Source: Chamaea fasciata (Eukaryota > Chordata > Aves > Passeriformes > Sylviidae). Taken from it: 64,000 bases of DNA. Location of the stretch: positions 1 to 64,000 of the forward strand of contig JARCOQ010000078.1 in NCBI GenBank assembly GCA_029207755.1, read 5' to 3'. Shown here in pieces: positions 34,620 through 47,914 of this stretch (position 1 is its first letter; every line of letters begins with the position of its first letter). The position numbers and the translations under genes are program-made. The notes under the pieces were generated by a model. The model was given only the letters and a program-made list of their open reading frames with translations. It ran no database searches and was not told the origin of the DNA.

Positions 34620-35502
34620 TGCCTTCTCTCCTTTTCTCCCTTCACATTTCCTGTTCTTTTCCCTCTCACATTTCCACCCCTTCCCCCTCTCGAGTCTCAC
34701 AGTTTTCCTCTCATGTTTGCCTCCCAAGTTTTACTCATTTTCCCCACCCTTTTCAGCTCCCTTTCCTCACGCTTTGCCTCTCACATTTCCCCAACTTCCC
34801 GCTTTTTCCTGCTTTTTTGTTCTCCCACGATTCTCACAATTTTCCCCTCACTTATCCTGCCCTTTTCTCCCCTCATGCTTTTCTCCTTTCCTCAGTCATT
34901 TTTCTCCAAGTTGTCTCCTCATGTTTCTCACTTTTGCCCTCATGTTTCCCAGGCTTTCCCTCTTACATTTCTCCCACTTTTCCCCTCACGTTTATCATTC
35001 TTTCCCCCTCATGTTGCTTCTACTTTTCCTCTAGCATTTTCTGCCCTTTTTTCACTCCTGTTTTCTGCCACTTTTCCCATCCAACTTCCCACCCTTTTTT
35101 CCCCCCTAATGTTTCCTGCCTTTTTCTGCCCTCTGGTTTCTCCCTCTTTTCCCCTCAGGATTCTCACAATGTTCCCCTCACATTTGCTGCCTGTTTCTCT
35201 CTCTCTGCCAGTAATTTTCTCACTCTCTTCCCCTCACATTTCCCTCCATTTTTTCCTCTATGTTTTTCAGCCTTCCCTGATCATGTTTCTTAGAATTTTC
35301 CCATCATATGTCCTGCCTTTTCCTCCTCTCACCTTCCTCTCCTACTTTCACTCACATCTTCACCATTTTCCCCTCCGTTTTCTCACCCTTTCCCACACAG
35401 GTTTCCTACGCTTTTCTTCCCTCACACTTCCCTCCTTTTTCCTCTCCCATTTCTCACACTTGTCACCTCATGTTTTCTGCCTTTTTCCCCCTCACATTTC
35501 TT
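34620..35502. repeat. Degenerate pyrimidine-rich tandem repeat (unit 3)
   Basis: Collinear copy, nearly identical to that of unit 2. Confidence 0.85.
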
Positions 35503-35577
35503 AACCCACTGCTTCCTGTCAGTGACTCTTCCTCTTCAGTAGTTGATGAGCTTCTTTTCTTCTTTCCTGCAATCCCC

Positions 35578-35943
35578 TCCTCCAAAGAATGGGTGCCAGA
35601 GCAGCGCTCCAAGAAGCCCCTGCCCGTGTGTCTGCTGAACAGAATGGCTGTGCTCGACTTGAACAATCTCGTGAAGAACAACCTAAACTGCAGCGGACTT
35701 TCAATTCCCTCTAGTCTTCATAGTGTTCTAAAGAAATAGGTACCCTGAGGGATACACGTCGCAGGTGCGCAGCCGCTGCACCATCCGCCTCAAGCAGATC
35801 CCATCTCCGTTTTCATCACCTCACAGTGACTGTGACTCCTGCCTGGACGAAACCACTTGTGATGCTGCTTGATGCTAATTGGAGTCCATGTGCACAAGGA
35901 GTGCTTTTAGCCCTCTTTCAAAAAAAAAAAAAAAAAAAAAAAA
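35578..35943 (+). pseudogene. Coding-like fragment ending in poly(A) (unit 3)
   Basis: Copy of 4481-4851 with a shortened A tract (24 A, 35920-35943), followed by GGTTTTA instead of GTTTTTA. Confidence 0.33.
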
Positions 35944-36220
35944 GGTTTTATTTTAAAACGTTCAATGCCTGGAGTTTCGTATTTTCACCTATTTGAATTG
36001 CCTTGACATCAAAGTACTGCCAGTTGGCGTTCCAAACTGGCTGGTCTATGTTTGTGTGCACAGAGCAAAGGTGCCAGACCGTGTCCTTTTCCCGGGTGTC
36101 CGTTAATGTCCATTTCAACAGGCACTGAAGGGGGGCTCTGCCTGCCCCACACAGGATGGCAGCCAGAGGGCTGAGGCTGCGCCTCCTAGTGAGATCAGCC
36201 GCCCTGGCAGCCCAGCCCCA

Positions 36221-36297
36221 GCCGCCATCTTGTGTGTGGCTCTCCAGCCCTGGCCGCCATCTTGTGTGTGGCTCCCTCAGCCCTGGCCGCCATCTTT
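36221..36297 (-). promoter_or_regulatory. Three tandem YY1-like sites (unit 3)
   Basis: All three cores are preserved. Confidence 0.5.
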
Positions 36298-36484
36298 TGC
36301 ACTGACCTAGTCCAGCTCTTAAGCGAATGTGTTGCTGTTTTGTCGGCAGTCAGGGTCCGCCCCAAAGACACCAACACCAGCAGGACAGGCTACAGGGAAT
36401 GGCACGGGTTTGGCTCAAAGCAGCCAGCCCTGACTTGTCACTGTCCTTTATCCATGAACACGTGCCCATATGCAGCCACAGCAA

Positions 36485-36775
36485 ATGTCCAACAGCAGCT
36501 CCATCAGCCACTTCCTCCCGCTGGCGTTGGCAGACACGCGGCAGCTGCAGCTCCTGCACTTCTGCCTCTTCCTGGGCATCTCCCTGGCTGCCCTCCTGGG
36601 CCACGGCCTCGTCACCAGCGCCGTAGCCTGCGGCCACCACCTGCACAGCCCCATGTTCTTCTTCCTGCTCAACCTGGCCCTCAGCGACCTGGGCTCCATC
36701 TGCACCACTGTCCCCAAAGCCATGCACAATTCCCTCTGGGACACCAGGACCATCTCCTACGCAGGATGTGCTGCA
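36485..36775 (+). pseudogene. Olfactory receptor 5' fragment (unit 3)
   Basis: Same truncation point. It has the same 145-codon chimeric read-through as unit 2. Confidence 0.85.
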
Positions 36776-37171
36776 CTGCGGAGGATTTCGGCGAGGGAAG
36801 AATGCAATCAATCAATACGATTGGTAAAGCATTGTTCAACTTTATTGCTCATAACATCCGTTCTTATACTTTTGCCCCAAGCATTCAGCATACTTGTCAA
36901 ATTATAATTGGTTAGCATACACTACTCATCTATACTTGATTGGCTATATCAAGCGTGAGAAGGTTCCTCCTCTTGGCATGCTGAAAACTTTGTATACGTG
37001 CTTACTGCTACGCTCTATTAAGCACAAGTTCTTTTATCTTTGGCCTGTATCCGTGCTTACTGCTGTCCCAAGGACAGCTTATCTTAGCAGCGCGTAGGCT
37101 GCTAGCACTTGGTATTGGGCCATGAGGCCTCTAATGATCCGTGGCCTTGCTCTGCTAACCATTCTTCAACA
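36772..37171 (-). mobile_element. ERVK-like 3' LTR (unit 3)
   Basis: Same element. It shares two of three diagnostic variants with unit 2 and one with unit 4. Confidence 0.8.
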
Positions 37172-37538
37172 ATTCCCTCTTTTTTATTTTGTGCAGCAAA
37201 CGCAGCGTGCCGAGTAGTTACTGTTTCTGCTATGCGATACATCATCTGTTGCAAGCAGCAAAAAAAGCAAGATACAAAAAGTACAAGCAGTATAATAACA
37301 ATCACAATATTGATTACATGTTGCAGTAGGGAGGTTATCCAAGGCCCTAGCCCGAAAGATCATAGCCAATCTGTTAAACCCAAGCCTGTGTCTTGCTGCA
37401 AATGACTAGTGAGTTCTTACAACTTAGCTATTTGGGTATGAATTGACATGGAGTGATCTCTCTGTACTACCTTGTCAAACTGCCAGAGCAGTTGTAGGTT
37501 TTCTCTTGCCCTTAAGTCTTCAATTAAGTGTACCCCCT
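37172..37538 (-). pseudogene. ERV env TM remnant (unit 3)
   Basis: Same remnant with the same two in-frame stops. Confidence 0.62.
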
Positions 37539-38801
37539 CTAACCCTGGCTGTCCAGTATCGATGTCGCTCTTGCAGGGTCATTAGCAGGACGGATCCATT
37601 TACTAGGTATCCATTGGGGCCCTGTGGGGGTAAGAACACAAACATAACCTCTACCCATGTACTGAACCTCTGCGGGACCTTCCCATACTCCAGTTTTGGG
37701 ATCTCGGTACATGACTTTAAACAATGGCTTAGTTGCTTCCTCCTTTACTCCGCCTGAGTGGATGACCGCAGGGGGCTCCGAGTGGTCCCCCATTACACAC
37801 AGATAGTTTAATACAAATAGTGTTTTTGATAGCATGGTCTGCGCATCCACCTCCTCCTTATATTTTAACAGATAATCCTTGAGTGTTTGGTGGGCTCGCT
37901 CCACAATCGCCTGACCTGTTGGTGAATGTGGGATACCTGTGATGTGTGTCACACCCCACTTCTGTAAGAACCTTTGGATCCTGCTGCTCACATATGCAGG
38001 GCCATTACCTGTCTTAATCTGTTCTGGCACCCCCATCACCGCAAAGCAAGTAGTTAGGTGTCGTACCACGTGGAGAGCTTTCTCTCCCGGCTGCGCTGAA
38101 GCCCAAATAAATTTACTGAAAGTATCAATTGTAACATGCACATATTTCAATCTACCAAAGGAGGATACGTGAGTTACATCCATTTGCCAGATGTGATTGG
38201 GTCCAAGGCCCCGTGGGTTTACTCCCATCCCTAGTCCAGGCCCATGCTGACTACAGAGAGGACAGGATCTGACAATACCACGGGCATCATTCAGAGATAT
38301 GCGAAACTGTTTCTTTAGGCCTCGCGCATTCTGGTGAAAAGTCTCATGAGCAATACGTGCCTGCTGAAATCCGTCTTGTGGTACTGCAACAGAAACCAAC
38401 TGATCAGCTATGGCATTACCCTGACCCAAACCTTCTGACCATTTGTGGCTTCGAATATGCAAAATCGCAAAAGGAGCTGAGCGCAGCCGAACAGCTTGCC
38501 TCAGCTGCCTCAAAAGTTCCCATAACCTGTCATTCTTTATATCCTTTATCAATGCATCCTCAATCCGCAGCACCACCCCTACTACGTATCATGAGTCTGT
38601 GACAATATTTACACCCTGATCTGGCCAATTCATAATGATCCAAAGGACAGCCCTTAATTCTAGCATCTGCAATGAGTCCTCAGTAGTCAAGTCCACGTGC
38701 CCTCCTCCATCCATCCAGATCAAGGCAGAGCGTTTACTTTGTGACGTCAGGGCACGGTTGTCACGTGGTCGTGGTGACATCACAAGGTTGCCTTGGTGCA
38801 C
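37539..38801 (-). pseudogene. pol: ERV pol remnant (unit 3)
   Basis: The 345-codon integrase frame (37539-38576) is open, but the second catalytic Asp is Gly (KTGNGPAY, base 38008). It would be catalytically dead even if expressed. Confidence 0.83.
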
Positions 38802-38961
38802 GGAAGGCCTCAGGGGTGTCAGAGCAGCTCTTGGCCTTGCTCAGTGCAGGAACTTGGTCCTGTGCTTGAGGCTTTTGTCAGGGGGCAGCTGCTGACTGAC
38901 AGGAGACTTCTTTTAGCTAGCGTTAGAGCGCAGTCTGCAAACTTGCACAGCAGTTGCCACA
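38742..38961 (+). promoter_or_regulatory. Putative promoter-proximal region, kinase copy 3
   Basis: The CRE (38742-38749) and E-box (38762-38767) are both intact. Confidence 0.35.
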
Positions 38962-41900
38962 ATGATTGGGCAACTCGCCGCTGCAGTTTTCACTGTTTAT
39001 GGAGTTGCCTATTCCTGCTATTTCCTAACTAACCTGGCAGGTAAGTAGAGGTTTTCCCTGAGTGTCACCTAACCTGGTTTTTGTGTCTTCCTGCTCTTTC
39101 TTAGTGACTGAGTTCATTTGGAAACAGAAAGGCCATCCAGATGCCGCTTGGGTAAAGCTCCTGTCAACATGTTCAGCTCCAAAGGGGGTGTGTGTAGCCA
39201 CGGCCGTGCGGGCAGCATTTGCAAGGGAGCCTGCAGGGGTTGCGTTCCCTCTGTTGGAGAGTCTGTGGCAGCAGAGTTTGCCAATTCCTCCCTTGCTGGG
39301 TCAAGCAGGACAACTTTGAAAATGTAGACTGGGAGGCCTTGGAAGGTCTTCTAAAAATGCTCTGGTTGTCTCCAGTTTTCTCAAAGCATCTGCTTCATTT
39401 TCCCTTGCCCACTGCAGGTCACCTGAGCCGGGTATTCAGAGGTGCTGATCCCAAGGTGAGTAAGGAAAGAACATTTGATGTTCTTGGCGTTTAAGAATTG
39501 TGCAGCAAGCTGTGAGCTTGGCCTGTGGCAGTAGAGTGTAGAGGGCCAGCTGAGTAGGCTGCAAGAAAATCCATTTCCATGTCTACAGCAGCAAGAGCAA
39601 AGGCATCACTGCCTATTTCCTAATTTTCCATTTCAGAGCTTTAAAAGAACTAAAAGATAAGTTTTGCAGAGAGAATGTGCTTCCTGATAGTAGTCAGGTA
39701 GGAATATGTAATTTGGAGCAATTTGCAGTGTCCAGTTGAATCAGCCCATTAGAATTTAGTCTGAGGGACTTAGAATCCCCTTGCTCTGCAAGTTGATGAT
39801 TTGTGCTTAGTAGAGCTGGTTCTAGAGCTGAAGAGAAAGAAGGTTCTAAATGATAGGTCATGGCCTGTGTCTAACGCTCCTGTCTGTCCACAGATCCCAG
39901 AACCAAGAGCAGACTCTCCTCTGGCTTCCTCTGCTCCTGGACGAGAAGGCAAAGAGGAGCCAAATGACCACAAGGCTCCAGCTGTGGTCACACCACAGCC
40001 GCAACTTTCCAAGACGGTAAGTGCCACTTCTGGAGGGCGCTGTCTTTAGTGCGAGGCAGAGCTGCAAGTTTCTGAGCAGCCAGCTCTTGCTGTTGGTGGC
40101 TGAGGATGCCGAGTGCTGCAGTCCTGCCAGACCTAGCCATTCCCCTCAGCCAGTGACAGCTGGAAAATGGGCTTTGAGCTGCCATGTTTAGGCCCCAGCT
40201 TGCTGGGATTCTGATAGAGGCCAGCCTGGAGCAGGAAGGTTCCCTGTCTGCAGAGGAGGGAGCATGTCAAAGGCACTGTGCTCAGCCTTGGTGGATACGT
40301 AGGGGACGCTGTGGTCTGGGGACACCTGTCCCCCTCCACAGACTCGCCAAGTACCCACAGGCACAAAAAGTATTGATGTGACAACACAAGCTTTTTGGGG
40401 CGGTTTGTCCCCACGAGCTTCTTGGCTGTGCTTACCTGGGAGCATTTCAGAGACACACTGGGGACGTGGAGTTTCTGCTTCAAGTCAGGGATTTTGGTGC
40501 CTTGGTTGCCAGGTTGTTCTTTTGGTAAAATGGAAGCAGAGGTGGGCAGGGAAGCAGAAAGAAGTGGCTGAATTAATGTGAATTGTGGGCAGAAAGGTGA
40601 AAAAGCTGAGCTTGACAGCAGCTCCCAGTCACTGGCTGACAGCACCTTCCTAAGGGCTTGCATTTAAAATGGGATCTGGGGCTAATCTCTGCCAGCCACT
40701 TTTCTGACACAAACTCTTTTGTTGTCTCAGATCTCCACAGGCTCTTCTATTGAAGCTGCAGCAGCAGGAGCAGCAGTGTCACCTGAAGGGGCCTGGCCTG
40801 CCCCAGCTGAGCAGTGGAGCCTGGGCAGTTCCTTCATCTCCAGCACTGACAAAGCTGCTGCTCAGCAACAGGAGATGGAGTATGAGGAGGATGACTTCCT
40901 GGGGTTCATGAGTACGTCTTGTGTCTTTCTTCTCTGAGGGACAGTGTATTGTGAGCATGTGTCAGCATAGCTGGACCCATTGATCCTCCTCATCTCAGTG
41001 CCCTTTGTGATTGTACAGCACAAGTCATTGAAGCTGCTTCTTGCCCAGAGCAGCTGCCCGTCCTGTGCCCTCAGATAAGACCTGGTGGGGCTGAGAAGAG
41101 AGCCCAGCTGACTCTCTGCCTCCCATCACCTGTTGGCACAAAAGGGCACTGACGTGCACCTGGGTGTGTCTGCTCTCCAAGCCAATCCTGCTGTGTCCTC
41201 AGTGGGGGCAGCAGCTTGGAAGGGGCTGGGTGTGGCCGTGCCTTCTTGCCATTGCTTGTCAGTGCTGGTGCCTGGGCTTTGGCAGCTTTGTGGCGGTGGC
41301 TGCCCTGGCCCTGAGGGCTGGTGTGAGCGCCGAGGCTGGAGCCTTCCTTAGCTGGGAGAGTGCCGCTGCCGGCCGGCCGCTGCAGCGCGGAGCTGCCCCG
41401 AGGCAGCAGCCCCTGCTCTGGGCCGGCTCCTGCACGGCCTGGGCTGGGCTCACAGAGGGTCAGCATCTCCTCTGGGCAGCTGTCCGTGTCCTGCCGGCAC
41501 CTGAGGAGCACTGCTGTCCTTCCTGCCCTTGCCCGCTGCGGGAAGGTGGGCACGTGTGCGGGGCTGAGAGGGCGAGTGCAATGGCAGGGACTGATCCCTG
41601 CTGTCAGGGGGAGGAGAAGCAGTGTGGTTCTTCACGTGGGCCACGGGCAAGGGTGTCTTCCAGCTCAGCCTGCTCATCAAGGGTGAGGGTCCTGCTGCTG
41701 AAGGCCCCTTGGGGTTGTTTAGAGCATGAGCTGCTTGGGTTTACAAAGGGAAAGGCATTCCTTTGGGAAACTGCTGCAAGGTGGGGAAGATGCCCTCCTC
41801 TCCTGGGAATGCATCTCCCTGTGCTTTGTTTTCTGCCAAGGCATCTCTTCAAAGGACTGTAGAAAATCATTCTCTGTGCTGACCTGCTTGTACTGCAGAG

Positions 41901-44900
41901 CTGCCTGTCTTGTTGCAATTGTTGTTGTTGTTGTTGTTGTTACCCAGCTGGCCACAAAGGACTCAGAAGGCCAGACTGTAGAGCCCCAGCAGGGCTGCCT
42001 TTTGTATCTCTTGGATAGTGGGATGTCTGCTTTCAAGTGAGCATTTTGCATTTTGTTTCCCTCAGGGCAAATGGTGAGCACAGAAAATCCCCGGAGGAAA
42101 TACACCGAAAAGGAAATTGTTGGCAGAGGGTGAGTCCAACCACAGTTGCTTCTACACAGTCATGGGGCAGCTGATTTGCTGCTGGAATATCTGTCAAGTG
42201 TGAAGTCAGGCAAGCTGCAAACATATTCAGACACGCGGGTTAGTCTGCCCCATCTCTCAGTACCGGCCAGAATTTGGAAGTGTGGTCAGAAGGCATTATC
42301 AAAGACACTTCTATTTCATTGCCAGAAACAGCAACCTACCCCCTATCATAGCAGTCAGATAACACTTCTCAGGAGCATTTCTTCCCAAGAGTTTGCTGAA
42401 GGAAATAGTCTGTGGTGAGGATAAAAACCGCCCAGTTTAGAAACTGAAATCCACGATGAAAGAATCACCTGGCCTTTGGAGCTGAGGCACTAAACCCCAA
42501 TGCTTCAGAAACAGGCCCAGTGCCCATGCACTGGAGAGGAACATGCATCATCTGCCTTCTGGCAGTGCCCTCCTGCATGCTGCAGGTTGGAGGCATTTCC
42601 AGCAGACATCTCCTGTCTGGGCTGGCTTTCACTCCAAGGTCTAAATGGCTTCTCCTTTCTTTGCTGCTGTTTTGTTTCTAGGGCTTTTGGAGAGGTTTGC
42701 AGAGCCATCGACACTGCCACGGGCGGAGAGGTAAATGTCAAGAGCCCCTGCAGATTCTGCTGCTCTCCAGGGCTTTCCTGTCTCGTGTCAGCTGCGGCTG
42801 CAGCTGTGGCTAGAGCTGTGCTGCAAAGGCACAAGAAGCACAGACTGGTGCCAGCCTGCCAACTGCATTTGGGGCAGCCTTTGTCCTGCTCAGCTGCCAG
42901 AAGGAAGGCAAGGAGGACAGCGGTTCCTTTCAGAGAAGGATGCTCTCCCTGGCTCTCAGATGCTCCAACAAAGGAGCATCTCACTGCTCTCTGGGGCTAC
43001 GGCTTCAGAGTCCTGAATTCTCATTTCTGGCTGCCAGCAAATACATCTGAATGTTCCTGGCAGTTCCTTAGCCACCTGCAGTGCTGCACTTGGGAACTGC
43101 ACGTAGGGAGAGATCTGCAAGGTGTCCCTAAAAGCCCCAAGCCCTGCCTATAGCCCGAGATGTATCCACAGAGTACCAAGTCACGCATTACTTCTTCTCA
43201 AGTACAGACAGACAGAGAGTGTGCTCAGAGCTTTGGGGGGGTGAGAGTTGACACACCATTGCTAACAAGTGGACAAGGCAAAATGTGGTCAGTGGCCACG
43301 TGTCCTGGATCTGGCCCCCAAAGGAGCAGAGAAATGGGCTGTAGGAATGTCACTTCCTAATTACTCCTTTGTCTAATTACAAGGCACTTTGGCACGGCTT
43401 GGCGGTGTCATTGCAAAATCTCTCTCCCCATGTGTGTTTTGGTCTCATTCCTCCAACTTCTAAAGTTACTGATTTTCAATGTCATTCTAGGTGGCTATCA
43501 AGAAAATCTATCTTCGGGGACCGAGCGAGATGGAGGATATTGTTACTGAAATCACGGTCATGAAGAGGAATATGAGTCCCCATCTTGTCCATTATTTAGA
43601 CGGGTGAGTGGTCATGGTCTCATCCCATGAAGGTTTGTTTACATAGTAAAAGTATGCAAGGTTAAAACCCCACTTTGGACACTAGCAGAAAAGAAAGCTG
43701 TTAATTATTGCTTCATTATTATTTCTCTACTCATCTCCAATGGATGGGAAGAGAGTGCAGTTTATCTCCGTGAGTCATCCCTGGCTTTCCAACACATAGT
43801 TGAAAAATTGTTCAAAAACCTGCATCAACTCTACCATAAGAAGTCAGTACCCTGTAAGTTGGCTGCCTCCATGTTGTCTCAGGATGGATTTTTTAAGGTT
43901 TCTTCAATGCTGATGAAGCATGCTAGGGAGGATTTCCCTTGGATTGTTGCCCCTCTTTTCCAGGGCTGGCCATGCCAGGAACACTAGGTGCTTCTTTCCA
44001 GAAATACCACGCGGGACAGGTTTTTCATCTTGGCGTATGCTAAACTGCACTTTTTGATTGCTGGCCATCAGAGACATGTCCTTTTGACAGATTTGCTGTT
44101 CTCCTTGAGACTGCACAGACTGCAAACAACCCACAGCCCGGAGGGAATGTCTTTAATTCTTTTAATTCTGTCCTTGTCACAAAGCAACCCGGAAACAAGA
44201 ATCAAGCAAAGGAGCCAACGAATGCATGTTCATCTGCATGGCCTTGTTCCCTTCTTTCAGCTACCTTGTGCATGAAGAACTGTGGCTGGTGATGGAGTAC
44301 ATGGATGGAGGCAGTCTTTACGACACAATCCAAAAGACTCGCCTGACAGAAGACGAGATTGCCATCATCAGTCGGGAGGTCAGTCGGGGATCCCAGCTGT
44401 GCTTCCCAGAGCTTGGGCAGGATTGTCTGGGAAAGGGGCTCAGAACAGGAGCGATTCCATGAGCCAGGCTTTGTTTCTGTGTGGCTGATATGCTCTGGGC
44501 AAGCAAGAGCCTCTCAAATGAACTGCCTGCCAGTGCCCCTGCACTCACTGGACTCTGTTCTTGTCCTCTTGTCTCCTGCTGTTGCATTTTCACTCTGGCT
44601 CTTGTATTTGCTCTTCTCCATCTTGCCTCTCTAAACTTTGGTCTGTTGGCACTGCATTCCTTGCCTGTAAAAGCAAAGGTGGTGATGGTGGGAGCATTTG
44701 AAAGGAACAGCAAAGAAGAAAGAGAGACTCATTTCTCTGAGTCCTCAGCTGGAAAGGTTAGCAGTGCAGCCAGAGTGCTGTGTGCTTCTGAGAACATCCA
44801 CTGCAGCAGCAGTCATCCTGGCTGGTTTGCAGGGCAGAGTCTACACCAGCAGTTGCTGTTGCTCTTTGGCAAGCTGACATGCCTTTCTTTAGAAAGGTGC

Positions 44901-47832
44901 TGCTCTGCCTGTGTTGGAGCAGCGAGCTCTTCCCCTCAGTGGCACTGTGTTCTGCCATTACTCCTCATTCCCCTGCAGAGGGAATCTTGGAGAGCTGTTT
45001 CCTTTCTTGTGTGATGAAATCACATCACTGATATTTGCCCTCCTGTTTCTGGTTTCTCTCTCAGTGCCTGCAAGGACTGCATTTTCTCCACGCCAACCAT
45101 GTGATGCACAGAGATTTGAAAAGCCTCAACATCCTTCTCAAAACGGATGGCTCTGTCAAGCTGGGTCAGTATATTCTTGGGCAGGTGCAGCGTTCCAGGG
45201 ATATGTGGGCTGTGGGGCTGCTTTTGAGTGAGTGCCAGCCCCCCCAAAATGGCGCTGGTGGCAGTGCAGGGAGCCTGTTGTGAGCTGACCACGCGGTGGC
45301 AACGTGCACAGACCTATGGCAAGGCTCGAGCAGTCCACAGTGGCATTGCTCTGTGTGTGTCCCTTCCAGAGGGAGGGAGCTACATGTCTAAAGTTTGAAA
45401 AGCCCCTGCTGGAGGCAGTGTAAAAAATGTGGGGATTTCTGAAGCAGCCAGCACCATATTTCCTTGGCTAAAGTCCTGAGGAAACAGAGCAGGGACAGTT
45501 GTCCAGGAGGTTCAAGAGCACATTCTCAAACTTCTACCGGGAAATTCTTTTGCGTGCTTTCCTAATTGCACAGGATTCAAATAAAAACGGTCTTTTGCTC
45601 TCTCCCCAGCTGATTTTGGCCTCTCTGCTCAACTCACCCCTGAGCAGAGTAGACGGAGATCGGTGGTCGGGACTCTTCAGTGGATGGCACCTGAAGTGAA
45701 CGGTGAACCCTATGGCCCCAAAGTGGACATATGGTCTTTGGGAATCGTGGTCATTGAAATGGTGGAAGGAGAAGCTCCTGACTGGGAGGAAAATTCTGCC
45801 ATGGTAAGGTGTAAATACTCTCTGATCCCGCTGTCTTTCTCCCCCATCCCACTTTGTGTGTGCCACTGGACAAAATGCCATTGCCATCCGCTGGAACTAC
45901 TTCCACCACAGTCCCTTTCTGAAAATGTCCCGGCAGCACATCAGCATCTGCTGGGGTTTTGGTTGCATCCGTGGGGGAACTCAAGCCTTAGCCCAGGCAA
46001 ACAATCTCCCTTCTCAGGCAACACTGGGCTTTGGCTTAGAAGTCGTTCCAGCTCTTTTGGCTTTGTAGACAGCCCTAATAGCAGCAAACAAGCATCTTAG
46101 AAGTGGTGTTATCTTTCCTGAAATGAAGGAAAGTAACCCAAACCCGAGGATGTTTATAAAACAGTGGTTTGGAGAGAAGAAGTGCACCCCCATTCTTCTC
46201 ACAAGGAAATTTGCCTGAAACCTTAACAAGAGGGTGTGAAGGCCACAGAGTCTCTTGTGCTTCTTGTGCGGTGCTGCTGAAACACTCAGTGACCGTCTTT
46301 CTTTCCTAACCCAAGCCGTCACCTCCATGTCACTAAGATGAAGCCTGGCCATGTGGAGAGCCGGCCAAACCCACCCCTTTGTTTCCAGGCACTTTCTAGG
46401 ATGGCCATGCCATTAATGCATTGACTTGAGTGTCCAAATGAGCAGAGGGCTACCACATGGATGGCGTTTCTCCCTCTTCTGCTTTGACCACCAAAATTTT
46501 CCTTTTGCTGCCTAAGGGAAGCTGAAATTTGCAGTCTGATGAGAGACGGAGGTGCAGGTGTTTCCTGTGTGCCCAAAGAGGCATTTTCGTCCCAAGACAT
46601 TTGTGCATGCATCTTCATGTGTCTGTGTGGAAGATGAGATTCCAAATGTTTGTTTCCTTACCTGAGGAATAACTGAGGGATTTCCTTTCTTTGCTTGCAA
46701 TTCCCATTGTTTTCAAGAACCAAGGAAAAAGCTTGATGACTTTGGTTTGATGGCAGCTGTGCTTAAGGGACCAACAAGAGCTGCAGAGATGCTTTTCATG
46801 TAATTATCTTTGGAAATAGTAGAGTGAGTTAGTAGAGCAAAGTCCCTCTTCCAAATAGCCTGTCAAGCTGCTCAGGTGAACCCTCAGAGAAGGAAACCTG
46901 CTTTTGCTGCTATTGTTTCCACTAACAAGGCCAGTCAATGAAATCAACTGCCAAGGCAAGAGCTGCTGGATGCTGGGAAAGCTGTGGCTGCATCGGGCTT
47001 TGGGTGTTTTGTTGGTCAGGAAAGTCATCTCTGTCTCTGTGCCACGGCAGAAAGTGCCACTGCAGAGTGCACCTGAAACAATGGGATCTGGGAGAGCAGT
47101 TCCAGACGTGAAAGAAGCGGGTGAGAAACTCGTGTTTCCTTTCTCTTCAGGCTCAACTCCTGAAAGCCACCAAAGGGATCCCAAAGCTGCAGCAGCCCAA
47201 GCTCCTCTCCCCTTTGCTGTGTGACTTCCTGAGCTGCTGCCTGCAGAGAGACGAGGCGCGGCGCTGGTCTGCCAAGGAGCTGCTGCAGGTAAAATGCCAA
47301 GGGGCTGCAGGGGAAACAGTGTCCCAGGGACGGGCTCCTCCTGCACTGAAGTGCAAGGCATCAGGGGAGCCTCCTCCTCCTCACCTCCACTCTTGGTGCT
47401 GTTCAAATGAGAACAGTCAGGAATCCTAGACTGGGCTGGGCTGGCAAGGGCCTGTAAGGGTCATCTGCTCCAAGTGCCCTGCAATATGACCAGGGACTTC
47501 TTTCAAGAGATCAGGATGCTCAGACCGGAGATATTTCCAGGCCTGGGGCACATAGCAGCTCTTGCAGCAAGCTGTGCCAATGTGGCCCCACTGTTGCTCC
47601 TTAGACGTACTCTGATTCAATCTCCTTTTCCTTTGAAAAATATTGCCCTGCCTTTGAGGCTCTTAGCTTGCAAAGTAATGGTTCATTCTTGTTTTTTTTT
47701 TTTTTCTTTGTGCAGCATCCATTTGTAACATCAGCCAAGCCTGTGTCCAGCCTGGTGCCACTGATCACTTCAGTGAATGAGTGGAAGGAGGAGACAGGAA
47801 TCAGACAACTGTTTTCTCCAACACCAGTATAG
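38962..47832 (+). CDS. PAK3-like: PAK-like serine/threonine kinase, copy 3 (12 coding exons, 437 aa)
   Basis: Exons: 38962-39040, 39418-39455, 39894-40016, 40731-40911, 42066-42129, 42682-42730, 43491-43603, 44261-44378, 45065-45164, 45610-45803, 47151-47288, 47716-47832. It is fully open. It differs from copies 1 and 2 by Arg to Leu in the PKLRSP segment (exon 47151-47288) and Lys to Asn in SVKEWKEE (exon 47716-47832). Both changes are shared with copy 4. The catalytic residues are unchanged. Confidence 0.88.
41919..41939. repeat. (TTG)7 microsatellite, copy 3
   Basis: Seven perfect TTG units. Confidence 0.9.
47421..47598 (-). mobile_element. CR1 LINE 3'-end fragment (unit 4)
   Basis: Collinear copy, in the last intron of kinase copy 3. 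It carries GGGACTTC where units 1-3 have GGGACCTC. Confidence 0.63.
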
Positions 47833-47914
47833 AGAAGGATTGTAGAATAGGACTGTAGAGTAGGATTGCAGCTAGGACAGTGGAGTAGGATAGTAGCATA
47901 GGATTGGAAATAAA
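47833..47914 (+). terminator. 3' UTR and poly(A) signal, kinase copy 3
   Basis: AATAAA is at 47909-47914, directly after the short repeat block. Confidence 0.75.
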